In this document: positions 54,755 through 63,851 of the stretch, piece by piece
Layout: every line of letters starts with the position of its first letter
How positions within the stretch are numbered: the first letter of the stretch is position 1
DNA from: Neisseria musculi
GTDB lineage: Bacteria > Pseudomonadota > Gammaproteobacteria > Burkholderiales > Neisseriaceae
Direction of reading: 5' to 3'
DNA: 64,000 nucleotides
Assembly (NCBI RefSeq): GCF_014297595.2
Contig: NZ_CP060414.2
Span: 2,108,001 to 2,172,000 of the forward strand
The notes under the pieces: model-generated
Told to the model about the DNA's origin: nothing
The model's database searches: none
Seen by the model: the letters and a program-made list of their open reading frames with translations, nothing else
Made by a program: the position numbers and the translations under genes

Positions 54755-56197
54755 TTACAGGGTGTTTTCCAACGCTTTCAAACACCAATCCATCACGCTT
54801 TGCGGCATCACGCCCCAAACCAGCAGCAACGCGGCGTTAACCGATAAAAACACTTTCGCTGCCACATTGCCGCCGACCGGCCGCTCACCGGCAGCAGAGT
54901 CGAAATACATCACTTTCACCACACGCAGGTAGTAAAACGCGCCAATCAGGCTCATCACCACGGCAAACACCGACAGCCAGATATAGCCTTGCGACAACAA
55001 CGCCTTAATCACGGCAAATTTGGCATAAAAACCCATCAGCGGCGGTATGCCGGCCATTGAAAACATTGCCAGCAGCATCAGAAAGGCATACCAGGCATTG
55101 CGCTGGTTCAAACCGGCCAAATCGTTGATTTCTTCGCATTCTACGGCTTCGTCAGACAACAGCATCAACACGCCGAAACCCACCAGCCCCATCACCACAT
55201 AAGCAATGGCGTAATACAGGCCGGCGGTAAAACCCACCGCGCCCGCCATAAACGCCAGCAGGATAAAACCCATATGGGAAATGGTGGAGTAGGCAAACAT
55301 ACGTTTGATGTTGGTCTGCATAATTGCCGCCAGATTGCCGACCAACAGCGAGGCCACGGCAAGAATGGCCAGCATCTGCGTCCAATCGTGGTGAACCGTT
55401 CCCAAGCCTGTAACCAAAATCCTGAACGCAAACACCACGGCGGCGATTTTCGGCACACTGCCCACCAAAGCGGCCACCGAAGTGGGCGCACCCTGATACA
55501 CATCGGGCACCCACATATGAAACGGCACTGCACCCAGCTTGAACGCCACCGCCACCACAATAAATACTACGCCGAGTTTCAGCAGCCATTCCTGCGCCTG
55601 ACCATCGTAGGCCGTTGCCAGCACGGTGGCAAACTCCAGCGAGCCGGTGGCACCATACACCATAGAAATGCCATAGAGCAGCAGACCGGAAGCCAGCGCG
55701 CCCAACACGAAATACTTCAACGCGGCCTCGGCGGCTTTGGCCGAATCGCGGCGCAGGGCAATCATGGCATAAAGCGACAGCGACAGCAGCTCCAAACCGA
55801 TATAGGCGGTTAGGAAATGCCCCGCGCTCACCATCACGCTCATACCGATAAGGGCAAACAGCGACAAGGTGTAAAATTCACCTTTAAAAATGCCGCGCAC
55901 CCGGTTATACGGCTTGCTGTACGCAAACAAAACAAACAAGCCGGCATACATCACCATTTTCGACAGGCGCGACATACCGTCTGCGATATACATACCGCCA
56001 AACGTATATACACTGTCGGGTGTCCACACCAGCCATTGCGTTGCCGCCACCACCGCCAAAGAAAGCAGGCTCAGAATATGGGTAACGAAACGGTTTTCGT
56101 CTTTCACCCATAAATCCGCCAACAACACCGCACACAACGCCGCAAGCAGCACGATTTCAGGCATGGCGGGGATTAAATTCAAATCGGTCCAGTTCAT
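54755..56197 (-). CDS. nuoN: NADH-quinone oxidoreductase subunit N
   Basis: A 480-residue antiporter-like proton-pumping subunit of complex I with about 14 membrane helices. Conserved charged residues lie in LIGMSVMVSAGHFLTAYIGLE and in AFKLGAVPFHMWVPDVYQGAP. The MRFP/KRMFAYSTISHMGF motif around the central lysine is intact. It starts nine bases after nuoM. Confidence 0.96.
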   Translation of the reverse strand: MNWTDLNLIPAMPEIVLLAALCAVLLADLWVKDENRFVTHILSLLSLAVVAATQWLVWTPDSVYTFGGMYIADGMSRLSKMVMYAGLFVLFAYSKPYNRVRGIFKGEFYTLSLFALIGMSVMVSAGHFLTAYIGLELLSLSLYAMIALRRDSAKAAEAALKYFVLGALASGLLLYGISMVYGATGSLEFATVLATAYDGQAQEWLLKLGVVFIVVAVAFKLGAVPFHMWVPDVYQGAPTSVAALVGSVPKIAAVVFAFRILVTGLGTVHHDWTQMLAILAVASLLVGNLAAIMQTNIKRMFAYSTISHMGFILLAFMAGAVGFTAGLYYAIAYVVMGLVGFGVLMLLSDEAVECEEINDLAGLNQRNAWYAFLMLLAMFSMAGIPPLMGFYAKFAVIKALLSQGYIWLSVFAVVMSLIGAFYYLRVVKVMYFDSAAGERPVGGNVAAKVFLSVNAALLLVWGVMPQSVMDWCLKALENTL

Positions 56198-56206
56198 TCA
56201 CACACC

Positions 56207-57706
56207 TCAAATCTTGCTTTGCGCCACTTGGCTGATTAAATCGTTGGCAGCCTGGTGGATAACTTCGATAAATGCTGCGGGATACAGACCCATGCCCAAC
56301 ACCGCCACCGCCAAAACCGCCAAAACCGCAAACTCGCGACAGTTGATGTCTTTCATCTCTTTCACTTCGGGATTGGTAATTTCACCGAAAATAACGCGCT
56401 TATACATCCATAAGGTATAAGAAGCACCGTAAATCAGCGTCAGCGCGGCCAGCGCGGCCACCCAGAAATTCACTTCCACCGCACCCATAATCACCATAAA
56501 CTCGCCCACAAAACCCGAGGTTGCGGGCAAACCGGCATTGGCCATACCGAACAGCATCATAAAGGCGGCGAATTTCGGCATCACATTCACCACACCGCCG
56601 TAATCGGCGATATTGCGGCTGTGCAGACGGTCATACATCACGCCGATGCACATAAACATTGCGGCAGAAACAAAACCGTGCGAAATCATTTGGATAACTG
56701 CACCTTTCAACGCCCAATCGTTCAGACGGCCGTCAACAAACAAGAACATACCCAAAGTAACGAAACCCATATGGCTGATAGAAGAATACGCCACCAGCTT
56801 TTTCATATCGGTCTGAACCAATGCCACCATGCCGATATAAATCACCGCAATCAGGCTCAACACCACAATTGCAGGCGCGAAATAACGCGATGCATCAGGA
56901 AGAATCGGCAGAATAAAGCGCAAAAAGCCGTAGGCACCCACTTTCAGCGTAATCGCAGCCAGCACCATCGAGCCGCCTGTCGGCGCTTCAACGTGGGCAT
57001 CGGGCAGCCAGGTATGCACCGGCCACATCGGCACCTTCACCGCAAACGACAGGAAAAACGCGATAAACAGTAACTGCTGCACGCCCAGCGGAATCTGCTT
57101 CAGGTTTTGAAAATCCGCAATCGAAAAGCTGCCGCCGGCCTGATAAGACAGATAAACCAAGCCCACCAGCATCAACAGCGACCCCATCAGCGTATAAAGA
57201 AACAACTTTACCGAAGCATACACGCGGCGCGGGCCGCCCCACATGCCGATAATCAGGTAGAGCGGAATCAGCATACCCTCAAAAAACACATAAAACAAAA
57301 TCGCATCTTGGGCAGCAAACGCGCCGTTAATCAAGCCGCTCATGATCAGAAAAGCCGCCATATACTGCGCAGGGCGTTTCTGAACCACTTCCCATCCTGC
57401 CAGCACCACCATCAACGTGATAAAGGCGTTCAGAATGATGAACAGCACCGAAATACCGTCCACACCCAGCGCATAATGGATATTCAGCAGGGGAATCCAT
57501 TGATGGAACTCGGCAAACTGGTAGCCGCCGCTCAAACGGTCAAACTGCACAAACAGCGGCAGCGTGACCAAAAAGCCTGCCAGCGAACCGATAAAGGCAA
57601 GAATGCGCGCCAACGGCGCACGGCGATCTGAGCCTGTGGCCAGAACCAGCACGCCGGCAATCATCGGCACCCATATTGCCAAGCTGAGTAGATGGTTGGA
57701 AAACAT
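56207..57706 (-). CDS. nuoM: NADH-quinone oxidoreductase subunit M
   Basis: A 499-residue antiporter-like subunit of complex I. It shows the family stretches DAILFYVFFEGMLIPLYLII, AVKVPMWPVHTWLPDAHVEA with the key Lys, and MKKLVAYSSISHMGFVTLG. An in-frame uptake sequence encodes GRLND. It lies upstream of nuoN. Unlike the usual arrangement, it is separated from nuoL by about 1.3 kb of accessory sequence. Confidence 0.96.
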   Translation of the reverse strand: MFSNHLLSLAIWVPMIAGVLVLATGSDRRAPLARILAFIGSLAGFLVTLPLFVQFDRLSGGYQFAEFHQWIPLLNIHYALGVDGISVLFIILNAFITLMVVLAGWEVVQKRPAQYMAAFLIMSGLINGAFAAQDAILFYVFFEGMLIPLYLIIGMWGGPRRVYASVKLFLYTLMGSLLMLVGLVYLSYQAGGSFSIADFQNLKQIPLGVQQLLFIAFFLSFAVKVPMWPVHTWLPDAHVEAPTGGSMVLAAITLKVGAYGFLRFILPILPDASRYFAPAIVVLSLIAVIYIGMVALVQTDMKKLVAYSSISHMGFVTLGMFLFVDGRLNDWALKGAVIQMISHGFVSAAMFMCIGVMYDRLHSRNIADYGGVVNVMPKFAAFMMLFGMANAGLPATSGFVGEFMVIMGAVEVNFWVAALAALTLIYGASYTLWMYKRVIFGEITNPEVKEMKDINCREFAVLAVLAVAVLGMGLYPAAFIEVIHQAANDLISQVAQSKI

Positions 57707-57899
57707 GGTTTTTTCCTGTGGGTTTGTAAATCAAAAGTTGTTATATTGTTGGAGGTTTCAGATAGCCTTAATGCCGTCTGAAACAGTCTTTTCATCAAAG
57801 TTTTCTGTTTTCAAGCTGCCTGAAACCGTTTCAGACGGCCTCTTGACAGTTTATTTCCAATATATTTATTTTAAGCTATCGGGTTTAGACTTATCACGC

Positions 57900-58235
57900 T
57901 TATTTTTCACATAAAGTTGCGAATACCCCCATCGGAAGTTTGGTTTCAAAAATATCAATTGCTCTAACTAAGTCTCCAAGTTTGGAGTACCCATAATTTT
58001 TACTGTCAAATGAGGATTGGTTTCTGATAATCTGCCCAACCCGATTTAATGGGGCCCAACCCTCATGATCACGACAATGTGCAATTGCATCACACAATAA
58101 ATTCATCAATGCAGTATCACACTTCAACTCCGTACCCGTCATCTTGCGCTATCTAAAAATAAAAATCTGCTGCACGCTTCCACCAATGATTTTGGTGTCT
58201 TCTGCTCCCCGAAGCCTATGACCTGTCTGCTTTTT
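57900..58235 (-). pseudogene. Remnant of a NYN-domain/OST-HTH (LOTUS) protein
   Basis: Bases 57900-58142 encode 80 residues with a complete-looking OST-HTH (LOTUS) domain: LLCDAIAHCRDHEGWAPLN, VGQIIRNQSSFDS, YGYSKLGDLVRAIDIFE. Immediately upstream, in another frame, is IGFGEQKTPKSLVEACSRFL then FLDSAR and stop. This is the characteristic end of the NYN (LabA/limkain-type) nuclease domain that precedes LOTUS in bacterial proteins. The two frames meet at ATGA, so a one-base indel separated them. The catalytic N-terminal part of NYN is gone. The stand-alone LOTUS ORF may or may not be translated. Confidence 0.7.
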
Positions 58236-58370
58236 TCATAAATTAATAAATTACTTAATTATTCCGTTTTTTGAATTTTTCTTTTCTAAACAACCTCGAT
58301 TTACCTCTATTTTTCAAACTACTTTAAGGTTCCTTCTGAAATATTTTTCAGTATTTACCAACCTATACTG

Positions 58371-58629
58371 TTACTTCAGCAACCGGGTTTTCATAGCCGT
58401 TTCCTGCAATATTCTTGCAGCCTGTTTGTCGAAAGTAGCAAACTGATCCGCACCGAGCATAGCACCGCAGAATGCATTAACACCATCGGCGAAATCGCCG
58501 TTGTGCGCCATCACGGAGAAACCTGCTTCGATTTCGTTTTCCTGCGCCACCAACTTAGGCACGGACGAGACGAAATCGCGCAACAGCGCCAAGATGCACG
58601 TTGGTATCAATGACAAGCTTACGCTCCAT
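58371..58629 (-). pseudogene. VapC-like PIN toxin, internally deleted and frameshifted
   Basis: ATG 58629 starts MERKLVIDTNVHLG, the first strand and first catalytic Asp of a PIN domain. The matching C-terminal part lies in a different frame: ALLRDFVSSVPKL, VAQENEIEAGFSVMAHN, GDFADGVNAFCGAMLG, ADQFATFDKQAARIL, ending at 58371. About 50 residues expected between the two parts, including the second catalytic acid, are missing. The toxin should be inactive. Confidence 0.75.
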
Positions 58630-58893
58630 ACCCGCGCCCGCCACGGCGGCTTCGGCAACGGCCTGATTTATCTCTTCCACACTCAAATGTACGCCCGCCT
58701 CGTTTTTCAGACGGCCTGCGAATTCGCGGATACTTTTGGTTTGTGCAAGCTTGGCTTTGGCCCTAATCCGTAACTCACCGTTTGGCAGTTTGTACACTTC
58801 CATTTCGTCGCCCGCACTGATGCCCAAATGGTGAAGAAATTCCTGCTTGAAAGTTACTTGGCTTTTGCTGCTCAGCCGTAAGGTGGTTGCCAT
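58555..58893 (-). CDS. VapB/AbrB-type antitoxin, reading into the toxin remnant
   Basis: A 112-codon frame. The first 50 residues are a SpoVT/AbrB DNA-binding fold (LRLSSKSQVTFKQEFLHHLG, ISAGDEMEVYKLPNG). The next part is a toxin-binding helix region ending near residue 88 (VEEINQAVAEAAVAGAG). No stop precedes the toxin ATG, so the frame continues through MERKLVIDTNV and 11 more residues. In an intact system the two genes would be separate or overlap out of frame, so the 3' end is probably altered. AAGGAGTAA precedes the start. Confidence 0.78.
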   Translation of the reverse strand: MATTLRLSSKSQVTFKQEFLHHLGISAGDEMEVYKLPNGELRIRAKAKLAQTKSIREFAGRLKNEAGVHLSVEEINQAVAEAAVAGAGMERKLVIDTNVHLGAVARFRLVRA

Positions 58894-59028
58894 GTCGTTA
58901 CTCCTTTGAGAATCTATCGGTAAGGTTTAGTTTGCCTTACCAATAGACGGCAAACAAGACAGAGGCCATCTGAACTTCTATAACGGTGGCTTGCCACCCT
59001 GCCCTCTTGCAAGCCTTTTCAGACGGCC

Positions 59029-61059
59029 TTATTGGAACCAAATCCCCCTGAAAAACGCTGCAATCAGCACCAACACTCCAAACACCATAGCGGCGGCGTA
59101 AGTGTAGATAAAACCGGTTTGCATTTTGCGCACTTGGGCGGCCAGCGCGCCGACAACTTTGGCCGAACCGTTTACGATGCCGTTGTCGATAATGGCGGTA
59201 TCGCCCACTTTCCAAAAGAAATTGCCCAACGCGCGGCTGCCTTTGGCAAACACGTTGAAGTAAATCACGTCTAAGTAGTATTTGTTGTCGAGCAGGGTAT
59301 AAACCGGCTTGAAAGCGGCAGCAATCTTGGCCGGCAGATGCGGGGCTTTCACATACAGCAGCCATGCCGCTGCCACGCCGGCGATGGCGAGATAGAGCAC
59401 AGGCGTGTGCAGGCTGTGCGAAACCATGGCCAGCGGGCCGTGGAAGACTTCGGCCATTTGTGCCATTACGGGATGGGCTTCATGGTTTACATAAATCACA
59501 TCTTTAAAGAAATCACCGTAGAGCATGGGTTCGACAGCAATATAGCCGATAACCACTGATGGAACGGCCAGCAAAACCAGCGGCAGGGTAACCACCCACG
59601 GGCTTTCGTGGGGGGTGTCGTTTCTGCCCAAGCCGTGATGGTGTGCATCGTGGCCGTCTGAATGGTGTCCATGCTCGGCTTCACGCCATTTTTCTTTGCC
59701 GTGGAACACCATAAAGTATTGGCGGAAGGCATAGAAAGCGGTAACGAACACGCTGGCGAGCACGGCAAAATAGGCAAAACCGCTGCCGGGCAGATTGCTG
59801 AAATGCACGGCCTCGATAATGGAATCTTTCGAGTAAAAGCCTGAGAAAAACGGTGTGCCGATCAGTGCCAGATTACCGATCAGCATGGTGAGCCAGGTAA
59901 CCGGCATATATTTTTTCAGGTTGCCCATATGGCGCATATCCTGATCATGGTGCATACCGATAATGGCGCTGCCCGCAGCCAAAAACAGCAGCGCTTTAAA
60001 GAAAGCATGGGTCATCACATGAAACATTGCGATCGAATAGGCCGATACGCCCAGTGCTACGGTCATATAACCCAGTTGCGACAGGGTGGAATAAGCCACC
60101 ACGCGTTTGATGTCGTTTTGAATGGTACCCAAAAAGCCCATAAACAGTGCGGTAATCGCGCCCACCACCATAATCACGCTCAAGGCGGTGGTGGAAAGCT
60201 CGTAAATCGGCGACATACGCGACACCATAAACAGGCCTGCCGTTACCATGGTAGCCGCGTGAATCAGAGCCGAGATAGGTGTCGGGCCTTCCATAGAGTC
60301 GGGCAGCCAAACGTGCAGCGGAAACTGCGCCGATTTACCCATCGCGCCCACAAACAGCAACAGGCAGGTAACAGTTATCAGGCTCCATTGCACGCCGGGA
60401 AAAAGCTCGATGGTGGCCGTCTGAATATTGGGCAGATAGGCGAACACATCGGCATAACGCAGGCTGCCGCCGAAATAGGCCAACACCAGGCCGATACCCA
60501 AAATAAAGCCAAAGTCGCCCACGCGGTTCACCAAAAAGGCTTTCAAATTGGCAAAAATCGCGCTTTCGCGTTTGAAATAGAAACCGATCAGCAGATACGA
60601 CACCAAGCCCACGGCTTCCCAACCGAAGAAGAGCTGGATAAAGTTGTTGCTCATCACCAGCATCAGCATCGAAAAAGTAAACAGCGAGATGTAGCTGAAA
60701 AAACGCTGGTAGCCCACTTTTTCATCGTGCATATAGCCGATGGTGTAGATATGCACCATCAGCGACACAAACGTTACCACCACCATCATCATGGCGGTCA
60801 GGCTGTCAACCAAAAAACCGACCGAGAAATCCAAGCCGCCCATGGTAAGCCAGGTATAAACATTTTCGTCAAACTTGGCGCGCGAGCCGTCAATGAAGCC
60901 CCACAGCACATAGGCCGACAACACAGTGGAAGCAGCCACCCCCAAAATAGTAGCCGTGTGTGCGCCCGCGCGGCCGATTTGTTTGCCGAACAGCCCCGCC
61001 AGCAGGCAGCCTGCCAGCGGCATGAGTGCAATGATGAGATATAAAGTCATATCGGTCAT
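59029..61059 (-). CDS. nuoL: NADH-quinone oxidoreductase subunit L
   Basis: A 676-residue proton-pumping subunit of complex I, the most distal, with about 16 helices and the long lateral C-terminal helix. Motifs: QLFFGWEAVGLVSYLLIGFY, GKSAQFPLHVWLPDSMEGPT with the key Lys, and KRVVAYSTLSQLGYMTVALG. A His-rich loop (EHGHHSDGHDAHHHGLG) contains an uptake sequence in frame. Length is slightly above the usual 610-660. Confidence 0.97.
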   Translation of the reverse strand: MTDMTLYLIIALMPLAGCLLAGLFGKQIGRAGAHTATILGVAASTVLSAYVLWGFIDGSRAKFDENVYTWLTMGGLDFSVGFLVDSLTAMMMVVVTFVSLMVHIYTIGYMHDEKVGYQRFFSYISLFTFSMLMLVMSNNFIQLFFGWEAVGLVSYLLIGFYFKRESAIFANLKAFLVNRVGDFGFILGIGLVLAYFGGSLRYADVFAYLPNIQTATIELFPGVQWSLITVTCLLLFVGAMGKSAQFPLHVWLPDSMEGPTPISALIHAATMVTAGLFMVSRMSPIYELSTTALSVIMVVGAITALFMGFLGTIQNDIKRVVAYSTLSQLGYMTVALGVSAYSIAMFHVMTHAFFKALLFLAAGSAIIGMHHDQDMRHMGNLKKYMPVTWLTMLIGNLALIGTPFFSGFYSKDSIIEAVHFSNLPGSGFAYFAVLASVFVTAFYAFRQYFMVFHGKEKWREAEHGHHSDGHDAHHHGLGRNDTPHESPWVVTLPLVLLAVPSVVIGYIAVEPMLYGDFFKDVIYVNHEAHPVMAQMAEVFHGPLAMVSHSLHTPVLYLAIAGVAAAWLLYVKAPHLPAKIAAAFKPVYTLLDNKYYLDVIYFNVFAKGSRALGNFFWKVGDTAIIDNGIVNGSAKVVGALAAQVRKMQTGFIYTYAAAMVFGVLVLIAAFFRGIWFQ

Positions 61060-61257
61060 GGAAATGAACCTTTTTCAGTTTTGATTTTTCAGACGGCATC
61101 AAAAGCGGATACCGCCGTGTCGTTATCTTTTTCTGTTTGCAGATTCGGTTTCGAGGGTTTTCTCTTGCCTGCTTCCAAGCAGTTTATTCATTCTGCTGCT
61201 CGCCCTTTTTATTTTATGTTATCTGTTTTTAACAACTCACCGGCCATACGGCCATCA

Positions 61258-61539
61258 TCAAGGGGCAACCATCGGCAACAGCAAAAACGGCAGCACCCCG
61301 CCGGCTGCATACACCGCCAGCCATAACACCGGCCGGTCGGAAAGCTTCCTGAGCAAAACAAAATAACCCCAAGCATACAGCCCTGAAATTACAGAACCGG
61401 CAATCAATATTCCCACATTTCCGCTCATGCTCCACAAAGCAGAAAACAAGGCGAATACCACTGCCCAACACCATGCCGGAAAACGGTTTTGGAAGCTGTC
61501 CTGCAACTTTCCCAGCAGTAGCAGAAATACCGTCTGCAA
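61258..61539 (-). CDS. Hypothetical three-span membrane protein inside the nuo operon
   Basis: A 93-codon frame with three hydrophobic spans: WCWAVVFALFSALWSMSG, GILIAGSVISGLYAWGYFVLL, and PVLWLAVYAAGGVLPFLLLP. It starts at TTG 61539 with GGAGAG seven bases ahead; a TAA lies two codons upstream, so no other start exists. It sits between nuoK and nuoL on the same strand. No recognised family. The initiation codon is unusual but well placed. Confidence 0.6.
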   Translation of the reverse strand: MQTVFLLLLGKLQDSFQNRFPAWCWAVVFALFSALWSMSGNVGILIAGSVISGLYAWGYFVLLRKLSDRPVLWLAVYAAGGVLPFLLLPMVAP

Positions 61540-61617
61540 TATTTAGCTCTCCAAGTCCGTCTTTTGAAATGTTTTCAGACGGCCTGTATGATTTTTCCCC
61601 GACCGGATACCAACCCG

Positions 61618-61749
61618 TTACCAACCGCAAAAAATGCACCTTTCAAGCCACAGCGTGCCGCCGCCTTGACAACAAACCAGATTAACGAAACCGGGTATCA
61701 GCAGAAAAAACGATACCGTTAAGATATATGCCGCCAATACTTCGGTCAT
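61618..61749 (-). CDS. Small membrane ORF after nuoK, 43 residues
   Basis: Begins MTEVLAAYILTVSFFLLIPG and continues FVNLVCCQGGGTLWLERCIF, ending CGW. One hydrophobic span and three or four cysteines in the tail. GGGGGAAAAG lies immediately before the ATG, a good ribosome site. It starts about 50 bases after the nuoK stop on the same strand. No known family. Confidence 0.5.
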   Translation of the reverse strand: MTEVLAAYILTVSFFLLIPGFVNLVCCQGGGTLWLERCIFCGW

Positions 61750-61800
61750 GCTTTTCCCCCGTTATTTTCAAAGGGCAGGCAGCAGGCATTAGGCGCGCAC

Positions 61801-62106
61801 CTATCCTTTCAACGTATCCAAATCGGCCACATTAATCGTGTTGCGGTTGCGGAACACCAGCACCATAATCGCCAAGCCGATGGCGGATTCTGCCGCAGCC
61901 ACGGTTAAGATGAAAAACACGAAAATCTGCCCGGCAGTGTCGCCCAGGTATTGCGAAAACGCGATAAAGTTAAAGTTTACCGCCAACAGCATCAATTCGA
62001 TGCTCATCAATAAAATCAGCACGTTTTTGCGGTTCATAAAAATGCCCATCGCGCTGATGCCGAACAAAAGCGCGGCCAAAACCAGATAATGCGTTAATGT
62101 AATCAT
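61801..62106 (-). CDS. nuoK: NADH-quinone oxidoreductase subunit K
   Basis: A 101-residue three-helix membrane subunit of complex I. The two conserved buried glutamates are present in [12 protein letters not shown] and in [17 protein letters not shown]. It overlaps nuoJ by four bases (ATGA), so translation is coupled. Confidence 0.97.
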   Translation of the reverse strand: MITLTHYLVLAALLFGISAMGIFMNRKNVLILLMSIELMLLAVNFNFIAFSQYLGDTAGQIFVFFILTVAAAESAIGLAIMVLVFRNRNTINVADLDTLKG

Positions 62107-62759
62107 GCTTTCCCCTCCTCTTTGCCGCCTGAATCCGTTTCACCTGCCGTTTCAGACGGCCTGACGGCTTCCATTTTCACTATGCGCAAACGGCCTTCTT
62201 TGGCACTCACTTTCACTTGGTCGGCAGGATTGACGGCTTTGGGGTTAAACGTTTTGCGGTGCACCAGCGCAATCGCCGCCACCATGCCCAACACCAGCAG
62301 CACGCCTGCCAGCTCGAACGGCAGCAGATAGGTAGTGTAGAGCTGGCTGCCCAAATCGCGCACGTTGCTGTAATCGGCGGGAATCTCTTTCATCACACCG
62401 AATGCAGCCAGATTGGTTTTCGGGTTTACCAAAATCAGAATCAGCGCCACAGACATCAACACGCCCACCAAGCCGGCCGCCGGCGCATGCCGCCAAAAGC
62501 CCGCGCGCATTTCTTCGATGTCGATGTTCAGCATCATCACCACAAACAGAAACAGCACCATCACCGCGCCCACATACACCAACACCAGCGTGATGCCCAA
62601 AAACTCGGCCTGCATCAGCATCCAAATCAGCGCACTCACGCAGAAAGTGAGCACCAAATACAGCGCCGCGTGCACGGGGTTTTTCACGGTTACGGTTTTC
62701 AGCGCGCCAAACAACACGATGGCCGCCAGAATATAAAACAGGATTGCAGTAAAAGTCAT
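62103..62759 (-). CDS. nuoJ: NADH-quinone oxidoreductase subunit J
   Basis: A 218-residue complex I subunit with five helices. The conserved pi-bulge helix region is [25 protein letters not shown]. The C-terminal tail is extended by about 40 hydrophilic residues and holds an uptake sequence in frame (VRPSETAG). It overlaps nuoK by four bases and follows nuoI after 12. Confidence 0.95.
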   Translation of the reverse strand: MTFTAILFYILAAIVLFGALKTVTVKNPVHAALYLVLTFCVSALIWMLMQAEFLGITLVLVYVGAVMVLFLFVVMMLNIDIEEMRAGFWRHAPAAGLVGVLMSVALILILVNPKTNLAAFGVMKEIPADYSNVRDLGSQLYTTYLLPFELAGVLLVLGMVAAIALVHRKTFNPKAVNPADQVKVSAKEGRLRIVKMEAVRPSETAGETDSGGKEEGKA

Positions 62760-62771
62760 CGCTCTTATCCT

Positions 62772-63251
62772 TTATCGGTAGGGCGCATCGGCCGCTTTGC
62801 GTTTGGCGATTTCGTTTTCGTATTTATCGCCGATGGCCAACAGCATCGGTTTGGTGTAATACAGATCGCCGCGCTTTTCGCCGTGGTATTCGAGAATATG
62901 GGTTTCCACGATTGCGTCCACCGGGCAAGCCTCTTCGCAGAAGCCGCAGAAAATGCATTTGGTTAAGTCGATATCGTAGCGCGTGGTGCGGCGGGTGCCG
63001 TCTTCGCGCTGCTCCGACTCGATGTTGATGGCCATTGCCGGGCAAACCGCTTCGCACAGCTTGCAGGCGATACAGCGTTCTTCGCCGTTGGGATAGCGCC
63101 GCTGCGCGTGCAGCCCGCGGAAACGCACCGACTGCGGCGTTTTCTCTTCAGGAAACATAATCGTTTCTTTGCGGGCGAAGAAGTTTTTGAGCGTTACGCC
63201 CATGCCCTTTACCAGTTCGCCGAGCAGAAAGGTTTTAACTAGGTTTGCCAT
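62772..63251 (-). CDS. nuoI: NADH-quinone oxidoreductase subunit I
   Basis: A 159-residue subunit that carries clusters N6a and N6b in the peripheral arm. Two ferredoxin motifs are intact: [12 protein letters not shown] and [12 protein letters not shown]. The amphipathic N-terminal helix ([20 protein letters not shown]) docks to the membrane. Length and motifs are normal. Confidence 0.97.
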   Translation of the reverse strand: MANLVKTFLLGELVKGMGVTLKNFFARKETIMFPEEKTPQSVRFRGLHAQRRYPNGEERCIACKLCEAVCPAMAINIESEQREDGTRRTTRYDIDLTKCIFCGFCEEACPVDAIVETHILEYHGEKRGDLYYTKPMLLAIGDKYENEIAKRKAADAPYR

Positions 63252-63308
63252 TGGTGTCCCTTTGAAGCAGGTTTTCGTTTTTGAAATCAGGGTGTTCAGA
63301 CGGCCTTT

Positions 63309-63851
63309 TTAGCGGCAGGAAACCTTGCCTTTTTCAGCAACTTTTCCGTCTTCCGAATAAATCTCATACTGCCTTGCTTTGCCGTTTTGGTAGAAAAAGC
63401 GGGTACGCAGCTTGCCCGAAGGATAATAGCCCTCAGACCAACCTTGTGCTCTGCCGTCTGCAAAGCGGGTATGTGTTTCGGTTTTGCCGCTAGGATACAG
63501 CACCTTCAATTCAGGCACCGTGCCGTTGATTATGCGGTAGTGCAGCTTCAGGCCGTTGGGCAGCGTGGTTTCGATTGTACCGCTGCGCTTGCCCTGTGCC
63601 GGCGGCGCAGTGATGTCGGCACGGCACAAAAGCTCCATGTTCAATAAAGACTGATGTTGCGCGGGCTGCTCTTTCCAACCGCATTTTCCCGCCAAGCGCT
63701 GACGCTCCTGCTGCGGCAGCCTTTGGATACTGTCGGGATGGATGGCGCAGTCTTCGTAAATTTTGTCGTGAATCTGGCCGGCTATGAAACAGCCGTTGAG
63801 CAACGACAAAACCGTACTCATCAGCAATATCGTTTTTACAAGCTTTTTCAC
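63309..63851 (-). CDS. Lipoprotein with YwqK/MORN-like repeats, upstream of nuoI
   Basis: A 180-residue precursor with signal peptide MKKLVKTILLMSTVLSLLNG and lipobox LLNGC (Cys21). The C-terminal half has MORN-type repeats: VLYPSGKTETHTRFADGRAQ and GWSEGYYPSGKLRTRFFYQN, then a shorter GKARQYEIYSEDGK. Such repeats occur in the YwqK-type family often labelled antitoxin component; their role is unclear. It lies 57 bases upstream of nuoI where nuoH would be expected. nuoH, if present, must be beyond the right edge. An uptake core sits just past the stop. Confidence 0.78.
   Translation of the reverse strand: MKKLVKTILLMSTVLSLLNGCFIAGQIHDKIYEDCAIHPDSIQRLPQQERQRLAGKCGWKEQPAQHQSLLNMELLCRADITAPPAQGKRSGTIETTLPNGLKLHYRIINGTVPELKVLYPSGKTETHTRFADGRAQGWSEGYYPSGKLRTRFFYQNGKARQYEIYSEDGKVAEKGKVSCR

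Noticed and set aside
59929..61044. 371-codon plus-strand open frame rich in His and Gln
   Set aside because: Antisense to nuoL.
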